Of a stretch of DNA of 64,000 nt, positions 37,342 to 45,514 are shown piece after piece (position 1 is the stretch's first letter; each line of letters opens with the position of its first letter). The position numbers and the translations under genes are program-made. The stretch comes from Planctomycetaceae bacterium (GTDB lineage: Bacteria; Planctomycetota; Planctomycetia; Pirellulales; Pirellulaceae): the NCBI GenBank assembly GCA_020638975.1, contig JACKHN010000012.1:186001-250000 (forward strand), given 5' to 3'. The notes below the pieces were generated by a model. The model was not told the origin of the DNA and did no database searches. It saw only the letters and a list, made by a program, of their open reading frames with translations.

Positions 37342-38181
37342 ATGGTTGAAAACGCTCCCGTTCGAACTCTAAAACACGGACGAATCACGATTGAAGGCTA
37401 CTCGCGAGCCGCCGTGCAGACGTACTGGCGGATTCCCGAGCTGAAACTCGGCTTTGACCTTGGCGCGCAACCCTGGGACTTCATGGGTACGTCGACGTGG
37501 TTTGTGTCGCACACGCATCTCGATCATATCGCCGCGCTGCCTGTTTATGTCGCTCGGCGCCGGATGATGAAGATGGACCCGCCGACGATTTATCTGCCCG
37601 ATCACGCCATCGAGACCGTTGAGCGGTTGTTAAAAGTCTATCGCCAGCTCGATCGAGGCCGCTTGCCGTGCGAATTGATCCCTGTGAAGGCCGGCGACGA
37701 GATTGAGCTGTCTCGCGAGTTGGTCGTGACGGCGTCCGCTACCCACCATACGGTCCCGGCGCTTGGCTATATCGTGTGGGAACGTAAGCAGAAGTTGAAG
37801 CCAGAATATCTCGAATTGCGAGGTGATCAGATCCGTGACTTGAAGGAGTCCGGTGTCGAGATCACGACGGAAATTCGCGTGCCGGAACTGGCATATCTCG
37901 GCGACAGTGCCCCGGCTGGGCTCGACAACTGTCCGGCGATGTACGAGTCTCGCGTCTTGATCAGCGAAATGACGTTCGTTGCTCCCAGCCACCGCAAGGA
38001 GAAAATTCACAAGCACGGGCACATGCACTTGGATGACTACGTCGAGCGGAAGGATCGATTCAGGAACGAGAAGATCATCGTCGGCCACTTCAGCACGCGT
38101 TACAACAGCCGGCAAGTCCGCAATCTCGTCTCGAAAGCGCTGCCGGACATGCTGGGCGACCGGCTATACTTGTGGCTGTGA
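37342..38181 (+). CDS. metallo-beta-lactamase fold hydrolase (RNase Z/ElaC-like)
   Basis: 279 residues from the ATG at 37342. The metal site is SHTHLDH at 56-62, giving H57, H59, D61 and H62. Further ligands come from the TASATHHTVPALGY, AYLGDSAP and IIVGHFSTRY segments. The layout resembles RNase Z-like beta-CASP-less hydrolases, but the tRNA exosite arm is not evident, so tRNA 3' processing is only a guess. Its 3' end overlaps hemW by 10 bases, showing translational coupling. Confidence 0.85.
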   Translation: MVENAPVRTLKHGRITIEGYSRAAVQTYWRIPELKLGFDLGAQPWDFMGTSTWFVSHTHLDHIAALPVYVARRRMMKMDPPTIYLPDHAIETVERLLKVYRQLDRGRLPCELIPVKAGDEIELSRELVVTASATHHTVPALGYIVWERKQKLKPEYLELRGDQIRDLKESGVEITTEIRVPELAYLGDSAPAGLDNCPAMYESRVLISEMTFVAPSHRKEKIHKHGHMHLDDYVERKDRFRNEKIIVGHFSTRYNSRQVRNLVSKALPDMLGDRLYLWL

Positions 38182-39326
38182 CCACCAACTCGCGATTCGC
38201 TCCGCCTCGCGCGGCGTATATTCATGTTCCGTTCTGTCGCCACCGCTGCGGCTACTGCAATTTCACGCTGATCGCTGGTCGCGATGATTTGGTCGATACG
38301 TACTTGCGAGCAATCGAGCGAGAACTTTCGTGGCTCGGATCGCCTCGCGAGGTCGACACATTGTTTATCGGTGGTGGGACTCCGACGCATCTGTCGCTGC
38401 CGCAATTGCAGTTGCTTTGCGACATCGTGACGCGATGGTTTCCGCTAGTCAGCGGTCATGAGTTCAGTGTCGAAGCAAACCCACTCGATTTGACGCCAGA
38501 GAAAGCGGAGTTGCTCGCGTCGTTTGGCGTCAACCGAATGAGTCTTGGTATTCAATCGTTCGCTTCTGCGAAGCTGGAGTTACTTGAACGCGACCATCGC
38601 GCTGAGCAGATCGCATCGGCATTCGCGGCGGCTCGCCACACAATGAGTTCTGTTTCGTTGGATTTGATTTTCGGCGCGCCGGGCGAAACGGTCGAGAGCT
38701 GGCGGCATGATTTGAAGCAAGCGTTGAGCCTTTCGCCAGATCACGTTTCCACTTATGGGCTGACATTTGAACGCGGCACGAGGTTTTGGTCGCGACTTCA
38801 AAAGGAAGAGATCGCCCAAGTCGCGGAAGAAGACGAACGGCGAATGTATCTGACGGGGATCGATTGTTTGACGCAAGCAGGCTTCGAGCATTACGAAGTT
38901 TCAAACTTTGCCCGACCCAGCCACCGTTGTCGGCACAATGAAACGTATTGGGCGGGGAACACCTACTACGCCGCAGGACCGGGCGCTGCGCGATATGTGG
39001 ATGGACGGCGTGAGATGAATCACCGGAGCACGACGACCTACTTGAACCGTGTTTTGGCAGATCAATCTCCCATTGCCGAATCGGAGACGTTGATTCCCGA
39101 GGATTCGGCGAGAGAACGGCTCGTGTTCGGCCTTCGCCGGTTGGAAGGAGTCGATCGCGCGCGGTTCCAGGCCGAAACTGGTTTTGAAGTTGAGAAGCTG
39201 GTTGGCCAACCGCTGGTCGAGTTTGTGAATCGTGGCTTGCTTGAAGCCACTGAATCACGGATTCGTCTGACTCGCGAAGGGCTGCTCGTCAGCGATGCAA
39301 TCTGGCCCGAGTTTTTGTGTCGTTAA
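38172..39326 (+). CDS. hemW: radical SAM heme chaperone HemW (coproporphyrinogen III oxidase-like)
   Basis: 384 residues from a GTG at 38172 that overlaps the preceding gene. The radical SAM cluster motif CRHRCGYC (C22, C26, C29) is followed by Phe where true HemN has a fourth Cys (CxF rather than CxC), which places it in the HemW group. Other family signatures are VDTLFIGGGTPT, RMSLGIQSF, SLDLIFGAPGET, HYEVSNFA and ETYWAGNTYYAAGPGA. HemW binds heme and hands it to respiratory apoproteins rather than oxidising coproporphyrinogen. Many are annotated hemN, so the name rests on this motif. Confidence 0.93.
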   Translation: MAVTTNSRFAPPRAAYIHVPFCRHRCGYCNFTLIAGRDDLVDTYLRAIERELSWLGSPREVDTLFIGGGTPTHLSLPQLQLLCDIVTRWFPLVSGHEFSVEANPLDLTPEKAELLASFGVNRMSLGIQSFASAKLELLERDHRAEQIASAFAAARHTMSSVSLDLIFGAPGETVESWRHDLKQALSLSPDHVSTYGLTFERGTRFWSRLQKEEIAQVAEEDERRMYLTGIDCLTQAGFEHYEVSNFARPSHRCRHNETYWAGNTYYAAGPGAARYVDGRREMNHRSTTTYLNRVLADQSPIAESETLIPEDSARERLVFGLRRLEGVDRARFQAETGFEVEKLVGQPLVEFVNRGLLEATESRIRLTREGLLVSDAIWPEFLCR

Positions 39327-39344
39327 CCGTTTGCCGCTGGAAAC

Positions 39345-40019
39345 TCATTCGGAGAAACGCGCTGAACGGATTTGGAATGGCAGCGAAAGTGAAACACCTT
39401 GTGCCGGACGAATGAATGCGGGTGTCTCTGGTTCACGCGTCGCTGGTCGCGGTGTATTCGGCAGCACTTCCGGTCTGGGCGCTTCGTGGGGTGCGACTGC
39501 CGGCCCGTCGGACTCGTAGTAGATTTCGTCCGAGAAGTCGTCGCCGCACGTGCTGCAACCCTTGCCACCGCACGAAGAACAACCTTTGCTGCTGCCGCAC
39601 GACGCACAGCCCTTACCGCCACAGGTCGAGCAACCTTGCCCTTTCCCATGTCCAGCTGGTCCACTCTGTCCCGTCAGTGCCCACCAAACTCGTTCGCGCA
39701 TTTTCGGTTTGCAGCAACGTTCTCCAACGAAGTCGCCGCAATCATCACACGGATCGCAGCGATCCGGCGGATCGCTGAGCCACGGGCCCCAATACATCTC
39801 GCCACAACCCGAAGTGCATCGCAACTGATGCCCGATGTAGGAAGCCGGTGTGTGACCTTCACAGGTTCCGCCACAGGTTCCGCAGGTGTCGCACGATCCG
39901 TAGACCGGATCCCATCCACAGGCGTGCCCCGGTGGTTCATACGGTACTTCGAGTGTCGCACAGCCGATCAGCGAGCTGATCGAAAGTAACAGGGCAGTTG
40001 TCAATGCAAAGCGATTCAT
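39345..40019 (-). CDS. Cys-rich lipoprotein with repeated CxTCGGKG motifs
   Basis: 224 residues from the ATG at 40019, with AAGGAA upstream. The signal peptide ends in a lipobox ISSLIGC. The mature protein has many cysteine pairs: CDTCGTCGGTC, CDPCDDCG, then tandem CSTCGGKGC, CASCGSSKGC and CSSCGGKGC. That spacing resembles metal or disulfide knots such as those in DnaJ zinc domains, but here they are extracytoplasmic. The C-terminus is Pro-rich (EAPRPEVLPNTPRP). Proteins of this type are abundant in Pirellulaceae and of unknown role; metal sequestration or a cross-linked surface layer is plausible. Confidence 0.8.
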   Translation of the reverse strand: MNRFALTTALLLSISSLIGCATLEVPYEPPGHACGWDPVYGSCDTCGTCGGTCEGHTPASYIGHQLRCTSGCGEMYWGPWLSDPPDRCDPCDDCGDFVGERCCKPKMRERVWWALTGQSGPAGHGKGQGCSTCGGKGCASCGSSKGCSSCGGKGCSTCGDDFSDEIYYESDGPAVAPHEAPRPEVLPNTPRPATREPETPAFIRPAQGVSLSLPFQIRSARFSE

Positions 40020-40295
40020 GCGACTTCCTTGTCGTGTTCGGCACGTCCGAGTAGTCAAACTTGCCACCTAGCAAACGAACCGGTTGCCGGTTCTTGTGGT
40101 GGCTGGTTGACGTTATCGTCCGAAAACTCTTCGGAATCGAGAAAATCGTTGTAATCGGAGAACTTTACCAACCCTGCCCACTCGCATGGAATGAAGGCAT
40201 CGCTAGCGAACGCTTGCCGTTGCCATGATGTTTCGCCATTGCTACAGTCTCCCTCCGCTATTTGTGCCCACAAGTTCGCCCGTCGAGAGGTCCGT

Positions 40296-40790
40296 ATGAA
40301 GACGCTGAAGCAACTGATCGTGATTGGAATCTTTGGTGTCGTGATCGCCGTCGGGTTCACAGCGACGGGCCTCTACAATCCGGCGCGCAAGAAGCTGATC
40401 GGCAAATGGGACGTGAGCTTCGAGATGACACAAACCGATTTGCGTCAGATGGGATTCACGAACAATCCGCTCGTTGCGGCCACAGCGCAGACATTGGTCA
40501 AGACGATGCAAGCCAAGATGGAGGTTGAGTTCCGCGCCGATGACACGGCAACGCTGGGGGTAACAACCTTTGGCTTCGTCGCCGGCGATTCGGCAACATG
40601 GAAAGTCGCTGCCACGGATGGAGATCAGGTGACGATCGAGATCAAGTTTTCTGATGACGATGCGCCGAAGCAGTGGATCGGTCGCTTTCTCGACGACAAC
40701 ACGTTTCAGATGGCATCGCCCAAGGACTCGCGATTTCCTGTCGGGCAGATGGTGGTATTTCGACGCGCGGTCGCCGAACCAGCGTCGTAG
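40296..40790 (+). CDS. lipocalin-like exported protein, unknown function
   Basis: 164 residues from the ATG at 40296 with GAGAGG upstream. The N-terminus holds a hydrophobic helix (LIVIGIFGVVIAVGFTATG), a signal peptide or anchor. The remainder reads like a beta-barrel: KLIGKWDVSFEM, KMEVEFRADDTATLG, ATWKVAATDGDQVTIEIKF and DNTFQMASP. This recalls small lipocalin-like domains that test ligand or protein. No catalytic residues are seen. It is divergent from the Cys-rich lipoprotein gene. Confidence 0.7.
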   Translation: MKTLKQLIVIGIFGVVIAVGFTATGLYNPARKKLIGKWDVSFEMTQTDLRQMGFTNNPLVAATAQTLVKTMQAKMEVEFRADDTATLGVTTFGFVAGDSATWKVAATDGDQVTIEIKFSDDDAPKQWIGRFLDDNTFQMASPKDSRFPVGQMVVFRRAVAEPAS

Positions 40791-40870
40791 TCACGCGGTC
40801 GACTAGGCTCGTTTCTAAGACTCGATAGGTTCTTTTGCCGTCTAGGCAGTGTCTCAAAGTTGAGGTTAGG

Positions 40871-41170
40871 TCATGCGACCTTCTGTCGGGTCGCAGCGCT
40901 AACTGCTCCACCAATGGCAACAACTAGCGAAATGAGAAACGCGACCGAGGCAATGTAGAACTGCTGCGCCCAGTAGTCGTCATCATATTGCGGATGTGCG
41001 TTAAGCCAGACTGCAAGACTTGCACGGTACAGGCTACATATCGCTCCGATGCCACCCGCAACCATCGCAGCCACGTACCACTTGCGTCTGTTTGGACGGT
41101 GATGTGCCTGCGCGGAATTAGCCGGTGTTTCGTACGGATTTCCAGTCGCTTCGTCCAATTCGCTGTGCAT
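40871..41170 (-). CDS. small two-helix membrane protein
   Basis: 99 residues from the ATG at 41170, giving MHSELDEATGNPYETPANSA; the upstream extension of the frame is unlike protein. Two hydrophobic helices lie near residues 38-58 and 75-95, separated by a polar NAHPQYDDDYWAQQF loop. The 'NPYxTP' leader is common among short planctomycete membrane proteins. No function is recognised. It faces the lipocalin-like gene and is divergent from the sulfatase gene. Confidence 0.6.
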   Translation of the reverse strand: MHSELDEATGNPYETPANSAQAHHRPNRRKWYVAAMVAGGIGAICSLYRASLAVWLNAHPQYDDDYWAQQFYIASVAFLISLVVAIGGAVSAATRQKVA

Positions 41171-41377
41171 GGTGACATTGTAGTCGATTCGCGAACTTTT
41201 CGATCGTCCTAACTTTGCCTTCCGCGATGCCGAGACGCGGTAAATATTTTCGAGTAATCTACTAGAGGTTCGGTTCTTACTGTGGTGGTGTAAATCTCCG
41301 CCATGTGAACGTCCAAAGTCTTTACGGCTTCGGGAGTTTGCATGACCACTCCACTTCTCCCTGCAGGATAGCACATC

Positions 41378-42853
41378 GTGAAATACCTACTACAGTTACT
41401 TGCTTCTTTAGCAGTTCTCGCAGGCATCGTCTTGCCGTTACTAGCGGTCGAGACGAATCGTCCAAACGTCGTTTTTCTCATGGCTGATGATCAATGCACT
41501 TATTCGATGGGGTGCTATGGCACGCCGGGTGCAAAAACGCCCAACTTGGACCAACTCGCACGCGATGGATTGGTCTTTGACAATCATTACGACACGACTG
41601 CCATCTGCATGGCCAGCCGCGCGAATGTCATGACCGGGATGTTCGAGTACAAGACGGGGTGTAACTTCGACACGGGCGCGTTGCTGCGAGAACACTGGGT
41701 GCGTTCTTATCCAATGTTGTTGCGAGAAGCAGGATATACAACGGCATTCGCCGGTAAGTTCGGCTTCGAAGTCACCGACAAACAGAATGCAAAAGGCAAG
41801 TTGCCCGAGTCGGACTTCGATCGTTGGGGAGGCGGACCGGGACAGACGTCATATGTGACTCGGCAAAACAAGTCGATGGCGCACTATGCCGACGAGTACC
41901 CTCATTCGACGCTGTCCTATGGAGCGTTCGGTCGCGACTTCATTCGCGATGCCGCCAAAAGCGATAAGCCGTTTTGTCTCTCGATCAGCTTTAAGGCTCC
42001 GCACCATCCAGTCACTCCCGACCCGAAGTTTGATGACATTTATCAGGACAGCAAGTTCACCAAGCCCGGAAATTTTGGCCGTGAACACGGCGAGCATTTT
42101 TCTGAGCAGAGTCGACAAGGACGGCAGTACACACGATTCCATGAATGGAAATACAGCACCGATTACGACGGAGTCATGGCAAAGTATTATCAGCAGATCT
42201 ATGCCATCGATGTGGCCGTCGGGATGATTCGCGATGCACTGGCCGACAGCGGTGCCGCATCGAATACCGTGGTGATCTACACATCCGACAACGGTTTCAT
42301 TTGCGGTTCACATGGATACGCCTCGAAAGTACTTCCTTACGAAGAAGCGTCTCGCGTGCCGCTGATCGTGTATGACGGACGACACCCGACCGTCGGAGCG
42401 GAGCGCCGTTGTGATGCTTTGACGGGCAACGTTGACTTCGCTCCAACGATACTCAAGCTCGCTGGCGTCGACGTTCCAGAGAACATGGATGGACGCAGTT
42501 TGTTGCCGCTGTTGGAGGATCCGACGACTGCGATTCACGAGTCGCTGCCGCTGATTAACGTCTGGGGACCAAAGGAAGTTCACAGTCTGGCCGTTGTCAC
42601 GAAGGACTGGAAGTACATCTACTGGCCATACGAAGAAGGCGACTTTGAACCCACGGAAGAGTTGTACGACACTGCGAATGACCCATTGGAACTGAAAAAT
42701 CTCTCGCGAGACAAGTCTGCCACGACGAACCTTCGGCGAATGCAGAATGTCTATGACGCGACGCTCACACGGTGGCGAGATAACTCCGTCAGCTATCATG
42801 GGTATCCAGAGTTCGGAATCGTGTTTGCAAGAAATATCCGAATCGACAGATGA
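41378..42853 (+). CDS. exported sulfatase (type I, formylglycine-dependent)
   Basis: 491 residues from a GTG with AGGAT eight bases upstream. A signal peptide (LLQLLASLAVLAGIVLPLLA) is followed by RPNVVFLMADDQ, which supplies two Asp ligands for calcium. The active-site Cys77 lies in CMASRANVMTG: this is CxASR, a variant of CxPSR, where the Cys must become formylglycine. Further family features are TDYDGVMAKYYQQIYAIDVAVG, VIYTSDNGF and PFCLSISFKAPHHP. Sulfatases remove sulfate from polysaccharides such as fucoidan or carrageenan, and large numbers are typical of planctomycetes. Substrate is unknown. Confidence 0.92.
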   Translation: MKYLLQLLASLAVLAGIVLPLLAVETNRPNVVFLMADDQCTYSMGCYGTPGAKTPNLDQLARDGLVFDNHYDTTAICMASRANVMTGMFEYKTGCNFDTGALLREHWVRSYPMLLREAGYTTAFAGKFGFEVTDKQNAKGKLPESDFDRWGGGPGQTSYVTRQNKSMAHYADEYPHSTLSYGAFGRDFIRDAAKSDKPFCLSISFKAPHHPVTPDPKFDDIYQDSKFTKPGNFGREHGEHFSEQSRQGRQYTRFHEWKYSTDYDGVMAKYYQQIYAIDVAVGMIRDALADSGAASNTVVIYTSDNGFICGSHGYASKVLPYEEASRVPLIVYDGRHPTVGAERRCDALTGNVDFAPTILKLAGVDVPENMDGRSLLPLLEDPTTAIHESLPLINVWGPKEVHSLAVVTKDWKYIYWPYEEGDFEPTEELYDTANDPLELKNLSRDKSATTNLRRMQNVYDATLTRWRDNSVSYHGYPEFGIVFARNIRIDR

Positions 42854-42924
42854 CAGGAGGGCGGGCATAATCGAGTTTATGAGGCAACTGTGCCCGCCGC
42901 ATCGCATCAAACCTTGAGGTACTC

Positions 42925-43119
42925 ATGTCCATATCGCTGCAACTCGACGAGGAACAGTCGAAGCAACTCGAAGAACTCGCCCGCGAACTTGGAGTTGATG
43001 CGCGAGAACTAGCCAAGGCAGCAGTTAACGATTTGCTCACACGACCATCGGACGACTTCACGCGTGCTGCGAAGTTCGTCTTAGAGAAAAACCGCGAGCT
43101 TTATCGGCGATTGAGCTAA
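42925..43119 (+). CDS. antitoxin of a Doc-type toxin-antitoxin pair
   Basis: 64 residues. The N-terminus MSISLQLDEEQSKQLEELARELG followed by DARELAKAAVNDLL is a ribbon-helix-helix-like DNA-binding fold, with strand then two helices; the C-terminus (FTRAAKFVLEKNRELYRRL) is a helix that could wrap the toxin. Its stop codon overlaps the start of the next gene (TAATG), which is typical of toxin-antitoxin operons. It would repress its own operon and neutralise the Doc-like toxin. Confidence 0.82.
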   Translation: MSISLQLDEEQSKQLEELARELGVDARELAKAAVNDLLTRPSDDFTRAAKFVLEKNRELYRRLS

Positions 43120-43508
43120 TGCGCTATTTGACTCTCAGCGAAGTTCTCTCGCTGCATCGAGGCATCATCGAACAGTCCGGGGGTGCTGCGGGCATTCGCG
43201 ATCTGGGAAGCATTGAATCAGCGGTCGCCCAACCGCAATCGACATTCGGCGGTGAAGAACTTTATCGAACGATCGAATCCAAAGCGACCGCGATTTGTTT
43301 CTCATTAGTGATGAATCATGGGTTTGTCGATGGTAACAAGCGGATAGGGCACGCGGCGATGGAAACGTTCCTCGTGTTGAACGGATTTGAGCTTGTTGCA
43401 GACGTCGACGGAGCAGAGAGGATTATCTTGGCGCTGGCGGCCGGAAAGCTCTCGCGTGAAGAGCTGTTGGCTTGGGTGTCACTTCATACTAGTCGCTTGA
43501 GAGAGTGA
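43119..43508 (+). CDS. Doc-family (Fic-fold) toxin
   Basis: 129 residues, starting in the antitoxin stop codon. The Doc motif is HGFVDGNKRIGH at 67-78, giving the HxFxDxNKR core of the family, with IRDLGSIESAVAQPQSTFGG as the typical flap. Doc phosphorylates elongation factor Tu and stops translation; Fic relatives instead add AMP. The D-x-N-K-R form argues for Doc rather than Fic. Length matches the ~126 residues of P1 Doc. Chromosomal pairs may act in stress or stabilise a region. Confidence 0.9.
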   Translation: MRYLTLSEVLSLHRGIIEQSGGAAGIRDLGSIESAVAQPQSTFGGEELYRTIESKATAICFSLVMNHGFVDGNKRIGHAAMETFLVLNGFELVADVDGAERIILALAAGKLSREELLAWVSLHTSRLRE

Positions 43509-43535
43509 ACCACCGACACGCGATGACGAGCGATA

Positions 43536-44138
43536 ATGAGGCCAAAACGGACATTTACGATCCGAAATCTGCTTGCAGTTGTCATCCTGCTTTGCATCGT
43601 TCTTTCCGGTGCTCGATTTGCCGTCTATCGTCACCTCGCGTCTACCCAACTCGAAGAGTTGCTGGCTGGTAATCAAGAGATGGAGCTAAGCCACTGGGTC
43701 GCAGAGTATCAGCAACGCCGACTCATTTGTTCCGATGAACACGTTCTGGAATACATGGCCAGTCGAATGCGGAATGCGAACTTCGACCGCTACGATACCG
43801 ACAATGGCGTTTCCTACGAGTTCACATTTTGCCTTTGCGATGGGGCACCTTATTCACTGAGCGCCTACGTCGACGCGGAGCGGTTTTCGCTCGCGGTTCC
43901 GAGTGCGAAGCCCGTTGAGGGGTTCTGGCCAACGCACGATATCCGGCTAACTGCTCCCATTCCGAATCGAGTGGCAGAGATATTTGAGTTTTTAAACGCA
44001 CCATGGGAAGAGGTTGGCGGACTGGTGTTAATCGTCGAGGACGACCGACGCTTTCGATACGAATACGACGCCCGCTTACATATGCGAAACCCTCCTGGCA
44101 GCCAGGTTTCAAAACTGACGGCACAGTCAAACGACTGA
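43536..44138 (+). CDS. single-pass exported protein, unknown function
   Basis: 200 residues from the ATG at 43536. The N-terminus is Arg/Lys-rich followed by one hydrophobic helix (LLAVVILLCIVLSGARFAV), a signal anchor. The rest is soluble and mixed alpha/beta with no Cys-rich or catalytic motif. The first residues MRPKRTFTIRNLLAVVILL are typical of planctomycete signal-anchor proteins. It begins 27 bases after the toxin gene but is probably unrelated to it. Confidence 0.65.
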   Translation: MRPKRTFTIRNLLAVVILLCIVLSGARFAVYRHLASTQLEELLAGNQEMELSHWVAEYQQRRLICSDEHVLEYMASRMRNANFDRYDTDNGVSYEFTFCLCDGAPYSLSAYVDAERFSLAVPSAKPVEGFWPTHDIRLTAPIPNRVAEIFEFLNAPWEEVGGLVLIVEDDRRFRYEYDARLHMRNPPGSQVSKLTAQSND

Positions 44139-44181
44139 ACAACAGCTACCTGTTACCGCAGCGATCGAGTGCCTAGACGAC

Positions 44182-45285
44182 CTAGACGATTTCGACCACA
44201 GCCTTCCCAAGCACATCCCACCGTGGCGTCACCCCGAGCCCCGGCTTGTCGGACGCCGACATCCGCCCCTTGTCGCGTTGCGGTGCGCCCTCCGCCGTGC
44301 TGACGGTGACGTAGCTGTTAAAGTCCGTTGCCGTGAATAAGAACTCCGTTGGTGTGCTGTGAGCCAGATGTGAGATGGCCGCAGTTGTAATATCGCCTCC
44401 CCAGCTGTCTTCGATTGTCATGGCGATGCCCAGCGACACGCACAGGTCGCGAGCGAGTTTGGCTTTGGTCAGGCCTCCGAACTTGCTGATCTTGATATTG
44501 ACGACGTCCATCGCTTGATCGGCTTGGCCACGCATCAGGATGTCGATGCCGTTGATGACTTCGTCGAGGACGAACGGATGGCTGGTTCGTCGGCGGATCG
44601 AGAGGCATTCTTCGTAAGTCAGGCAAGGTTGTTCGATGTACACATCCACATCGGCAACGCCACGCACAACGCGAGCCGCTTCATGCATCAGCCAGCCGGT
44701 GTTGGCATCAGCGATTAATTTGTCGGATGGCTCAAGCAACTTGGAAACAGCGCGAATGCGCTCGATGTCGGTGTTCGGATCTCCGCCGACTTTCAACTGG
44801 AATCGCCGATATCCTTCGTCTCGATAGCCGGCGACCTTGGCAGCCATCGCGTCCGGTGATTCCTGGGAGATGGCTCGATACAGCACGAAGTCATCGCCAA
44901 AGCGACCGCCGAGCAAGTTGCAAACGGGTTGGCCGGTGACTTGCCCCAAGATGTCCCAGCACGCGATATCGATGCCGGACTTCACATAAGCATGCTCCTT
45001 CAACGCGGCATCCATTCGTCGATTCATACAGGCGATCTGCGTCGGGTCCCAGCCGATCAAGTGCGGGGCCAACTCTTTCACACCCGCTCGAACGCCTGCA
45101 CCGTAGGCCGGCAAGTAGAACGGACCGAGTGGGCAGACTTCGCCGTGGCCTACGATTCCGGTATCGGTTTCGACTTGGACGATCGTGCTGTCGAAGACCG
45201 ACACGGATTTGCCGCCCGACCACTTGTAGCTCCCCTCGTGCAAGGGCAGATCGACTTGATAACAGCTAATGCGTTTGATTTTCAC
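44182..45285 (-). CDS. enolase-superfamily dehydratase/epimerase (hydroxyproline or proline betaine type)
   Basis: 367 residues from a GTG at 45285, giving MKIKRISCYQVDLPLHEGSY; the upstream extension is unlike protein. It is a mandelate racemase/muconate lactonising enzyme fold: capping domain, then barrel with FQLKVGGD (general base Lys), DANTGW, EQPC near residue 215, DEVINGID and NIKISKFGG with the second Lys. The EQPC signature is typical of cis-3-hydroxy-L-proline dehydratases and hydroxyproline betaine epimerases. The neighbouring symporter at 45515 could import the substrate. Exact reaction needs assay. Confidence 0.85.
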   Translation of the reverse strand: MKIKRISCYQVDLPLHEGSYKWSGGKSVSVFDSTIVQVETDTGIVGHGEVCPLGPFYLPAYGAGVRAGVKELAPHLIGWDPTQIACMNRRMDAALKEHAYVKSGIDIACWDILGQVTGQPVCNLLGGRFGDDFVLYRAISQESPDAMAAKVAGYRDEGYRRFQLKVGGDPNTDIERIRAVSKLLEPSDKLIADANTGWLMHEAARVVRGVADVDVYIEQPCLTYEECLSIRRRTSHPFVLDEVINGIDILMRGQADQAMDVVNIKISKFGGLTKAKLARDLCVSLGIAMTIEDSWGGDITTAAISHLAHSTPTEFLFTATDFNSYVTVSTAEGAPQRDKGRMSASDKPGLGVTPRWDVLGKAVVEIV

Positions 45286-45514
45286 GATCGAAGTCCATGG
45301 ACGGTGTGGGAGGCTTTGCCATCGAGAGTCGTAACATACCAATGCGACCGTCGCACGGCGAGTGTCTACTGCCGCCGCCAAGGCACCGGAAATTGGTCAG
45401 GCGGTCGATTGGTCGCCGCGAAAAACGCGAGAAGCTACAAAGATCTACCCAACCGCAGACGGTTTCATTTTCGTGTCTCTTCGTGCTTTTCGTGGCGAGT
45501 TTTTCGGGGCAGTT

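Noticed and set aside
40055..40360. 101-codon minus-strand frame upstream of the Cys-rich lipoprotein gene
   Set aside because: It overlaps the start of the plus-strand gene at 40296 and lacks a convincing start. The C-terminal part (FSDYNDFLDSEEFSDDNV) looks protein-like, so a shorter gene cannot be fully excluded.
45286..45514. Short gene in the spacer between the dehydratase and the symporter
   Set aside because: Frames here are extensions of neighbouring genes with no start or ribosome binding site; the sequence is ordinary spacer.
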